Assembly: GCA_017828835.1 (NCBI GenBank)
Contig: JAGAEK010000156.1
Location: 1 to 8,714, forward strand
Direction: 5' to 3'
DNA from: Oscillospiraceae bacterium
GTDB taxonomy: Bacteria > Bacillota > Clostridia > Oscillospirales > Ruminococcaceae
Length of the DNA stretch: 8,714 bases
Below the pieces are notes generated by a model, which had not been told where the DNA came from, did no database searches, and saw only the letters and a program-made list of their open reading frames with translations. Positions 7,201 through 8,714 of the stretch are shown here, piece by piece; positions within the stretch are counted from its first letter, which is position 1, and each line of letters begins with the position of its first letter. The position numbers were made by a program, and so were the translations under genes.

Positions 7201-7226
7201 CGGACGCGATTTTGATTTCGCGCCCG
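7201..7226 (-). other. GC-rich stem-loop between greA and lysS
   Basis: On the minus strand CGGGCGCGA, an eight-base AT-rich loop, and TCGCGTCCG form a nine-pair stem with one G-U pair. It begins seven bases after the greA stop codon. No T-run follows on the minus strand, so it is not a standard intrinsic terminator for greA transcripts. It could protect or process the mRNA end, or partly reduce readthrough into lysS. On the plus strand it is followed by CTTTTATTTC, but no plus-strand gene approaches it. Confidence 0.5.
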
Positions 7227-7233
7227 TCAGCTT

Positions 7234-7707
7234 TTATTTCAATATCTCGAGTACCTCGAACATTATATCTCCTCCGGGCGTCTCGACCGTTACTTTGTCT
7301 CCGACCTTATGTCCGATCATAGCTTTCCCTATCGGAGATTCGTTCGAGATCCTTCCGTTGTTCGGATCAGCCTCGGTAGAACCGACTATGCTGTAGGTAA
7401 CTTCTTCGTCAAACTCGATATCTTTGAGCCTTACCTTCGACCCGACCCTTATCTCTTCGGTCGAAAGTTCGTCTATATCAAGTATTCTGACGTTCTTCAG
7501 CATCGCTTCCAGAACCGCTATTCTCGACTCCACAAACGCTTGCTCGTTTTTCGCCTCGTCGTATTCGCTGTTTTCGGACAAGTCTCCGAAAGACAGCGCA
7601 ACTTTTATCTTCTCGGCTACTTCTTTTCTCTTGACCGTTTTCAGTTGTTCAAGCTCGTCTTCGAGATTTTTGAGTCCTTCATCGGTTAATACAATTTCTT
7701 TAGCCAT
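7234..7707 (-). CDS. greA: Transcription elongation factor GreA
   Basis: This 157-residue protein has the standard GreA length. GreA enters the secondary channel of RNA polymerase and stimulates cleavage of the RNA 3' end in backtracked complexes, rescuing stalled elongation. The N-terminal coiled coil (about residues 5-75) carries the acidic tip GDLSENSEYDEAK (41-53). D42 and E45 correspond to the conserved acidic pair that coordinates the catalytic metal in the polymerase active site. The C-terminal FKBP-like domain follows (about 80-157), with the conserved ISNESPIGKAMIGHKVGD segment. The ATG at 7707-7705 follows an AAAGGAAG site (7727-7720) at a slightly long spacing of about 12 bases. 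A consensus promoter lies about 40 bases upstream of the start. The pair greA-lysS is a recurring arrangement in Clostridia, and here the intergenic gap is 78 bases. Confidence 0.97.
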   Translation of the reverse strand: MAKEIVLTDEGLKNLEDELEQLKTVKRKEVAEKIKVALSFGDLSENSEYDEAKNEQAFVESRIAVLEAMLKNVRILDIDELSTEEIRVGSKVRLKDIEFDEEVTYSIVGSTEADPNNGRISNESPIGKAMIGHKVGDKVTVETPGGDIMFEVLEILK

Positions 7708-7749
7708 TTTTCAATAATTCTTCCTTTCACACCGAAGCATAATAAAGGT

Positions 7750-7778
7750 ATTATAAACAAACATCTTTCTTATGTCAA
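7750..7778 (-). promoter_or_regulatory. Consensus sigma-A promoter for greA-lysS
   Basis: On the minus strand TTGACA (7778-7773) is followed by a 17-base spacer and TATAAT (7755-7750). Both hexamers and the spacing are perfect matches to the sigma-70/sigma-A consensus. The predicted transcript would start near 7743, giving a leader of about 36 bases before the greA ATG. That leader is too short for a T-box or riboswitch. Confidence 0.9.
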
Positions 7779-7793
7779 GTCGTTTTTTAATTT

Positions 7794-8714
7794 CTACTGT
7801 ATACTTATATCGGAATTTTCTTCAGCGTCGCTCGTTTCGCTCTCTGACGGCTCCGATACCTCCGAATTTTCGGATAGCTCCGAGCTTTCCGATATCTCAG
7901 AATTTTCAGCCGCGTTCTTCGCCCTTAACTCGCCTTCGATCTCCGTGATCGCTTTCTGCAGCTGATCGTCTCCGGTATTGCCCAACTCTTCCATATCCTC
8001 TGCGATCGCTCCGGTCAGTTCGACATCATAGTTCGGGACCACTCCCGCAACGTTGAAACTTCCGCTTTTCGCCAGCGAATAGACCGCCGTCGTCAAAAGT
8101 ATCGCTCCTCCGTCATCAAGAGGTATGAATTCTTGTATCGTTCCTTTCCCAGCCGTTTTCTTGCCTATGACCTTTCCCTTGTTAGCATCTTTCAGCGCCT
8201 GTGCGAATATTTCAGCCGTTTCGGAACTGTTTTCGTTGACAAGGATCGCCATTGTAATATCGTATTCGGTAGTACCGGACTTTATCAGTCTTTCCGTTTT
8301 TCCGTCTTTATATACGGAAAACAGCACGTCTCCTTCCGGAAGCAATTTGTCCAGTATATCTCCGACGGATTCCACCGAACCCGTCGACGTGTTCCTCACG
8401 TCAAAAATCACCGCGTCCGCTCCGAGTTTCAACAGTTTCGTCAGCGCGTCGGAAAATTGCTCCGGCGTGTTCTTCATAAACGCGGAAATACTTATATATC
8501 CTAGATCACTCACTATCATCGTGTAGGAGACCGTCGGTATTTCGATGCTTCTGTATGTAAGCGTCATCTCTTCGAGATCTTCGGCTTCCCGCCTTATCAC
8601 AACGCTGACCTTTTCTCCCTCTTCTCCTATAAGCTTGTTAAGCGCGTTATCCGCGTTCGCAGCGGTCACGTTCTCACCGTTCATTTTAACTATAAGATCG
8701 CCTTCGGTGATCCC
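7794..8714 (-). CDS. S41-family C-terminal-processing protease homologue, partial (5' end outside window), nucleophile serine replaced
   Basis: These are the last 306 residues of a tail-specific protease-like protein (CtpA/CtpB/Prc family). The family normally has a signal or membrane anchor and acts outside the cytoplasm. Visible parts are the end of a PDZ domain (GITEGDLIVKMNGENV at the edge), the S41 core beginning DLGYISISAFMKNTPEQF, and the typical ending FNVAGVVPNYDVEL. Active CtpB/Prc enzymes have N-x-x-S-A-S-A-x-E with the second Ser as nucleophile, and the catalytic Lys 25 residues later. Here the segment reads VNENSSETAEIF. The nucleophile position is Glu165 (codon 8222-8220), while Lys190 (GKKTAGKG) and Gln194 are kept. 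The usual RNNPGG is RNTSTG. This suggests a catalytically inactive or altered member. A Ser/Glu-rich tail ends the protein. No intrinsic terminator is visible before the greA promoter. Confidence 0.9.
   Translation of the reverse strand, partial: GITEGDLIVKMNGENVTAANADNALNKLIGEEGEKVSVVIRREAEDLEEMTLTYRSIEIPTVSYTMIVSDLGYISISAFMKNTPEQFSDALTKLLKLGADAVIFDVRNTSTGSVESVGDILDKLLPEGDVLFSVYKDGKTERLIKSGTTEYDITMAILVNENSSETAEIFAQALKDANKGKVIGKKTAGKGTIQEFIPLDDGGAILLTTAVYSLAKSGSFNVAGVVPNYDVELTGAIAEDMEELGNTGDDQLQKAITEIEGELRAKNAAENSEISESSELSENSEVSEPSESETSDAEENSDISIQ
7797..7916 (-). repeat. Ser/Glu-rich low-complexity C-terminal tail of the S41 protein
   Basis: The last 40 residues of the S41 protein are dominated by Ser (12) and Glu (11), with a loose SE-x repeat (SEISESSELSENSEVSE). 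The DNA shows matching degenerate copies of TCCGA/TTCGGA units. It is strongly acidic and surely disordered. Many CtpA/CtpB proteins end soon after the GVVPNYDV-type segment, so this is an appended tail, perhaps a cell-wall or surface linker. Confidence 0.75.

Overview
The window looks like chromosomal DNA from an anaerobic Firmicute, most likely an uncultured Clostridia-type gut bacterium. This rests on four things: a greA-lysS gene pair, strong GGAG-type ribosome binding sites before nearly every gene, a sigma-A-type consensus promoter, and small membrane proteins with C-terminal zinc ribbons. The genus cannot be named from the sequence. All nine genes lie on the minus strand, so transcription runs from position 8714 down to position 1. 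No tRNA, rRNA, CRISPR array, insertion sequence or prophage gene is visible. No gap between genes exceeds about 90 bases.

In the direction of transcription, the window opens with the C-terminal two thirds of an S41 C-terminal-processing protease (8714-7794, 5' end outside the window). Its expected catalytic serine is replaced by glutamate, and it ends in a Ser/Glu-rich tail. An 86-base gap follows, with a perfect TTGACA-17-TATAAT promoter. This drives greA (transcript cleavage factor) and then lysS (lysyl-tRNA synthetase). The lysS product carries an unusual C-terminal tRNA-binding domain of the Trbp111/MetRS type. A GC-rich stem-loop lies between greA and lysS.

Downstream of lysS comes an unrecognised lipoprotein (5155-4322). 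After it is a tight cassette of three small membrane proteins (4252-3009). The outer two share a layout: N-terminal membrane segment(s), a charged helix and a C-terminal four-cysteine zinc ribbon with identical spacing. They flank a single-pass protein with a soluble domain I do not recognise. Next come a large DUF4838-type lipoprotein, probably a glycoside-hydrolase-like surface protein (2948-1035), a small FMN-type split-barrel protein (1007-612), and the N-terminal part of a CCA-adding enzyme/poly(A) polymerase family protein (571-1, running off the window).

Spacing from lysS to the CCA enzyme is 18 to 69 bases throughout, and I see no convincing intrinsic terminator. A single long transcription unit from the greA promoter is therefore possible. 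It would join information-processing genes (greA, lysS, CCA enzyme) with envelope proteins of unknown role.
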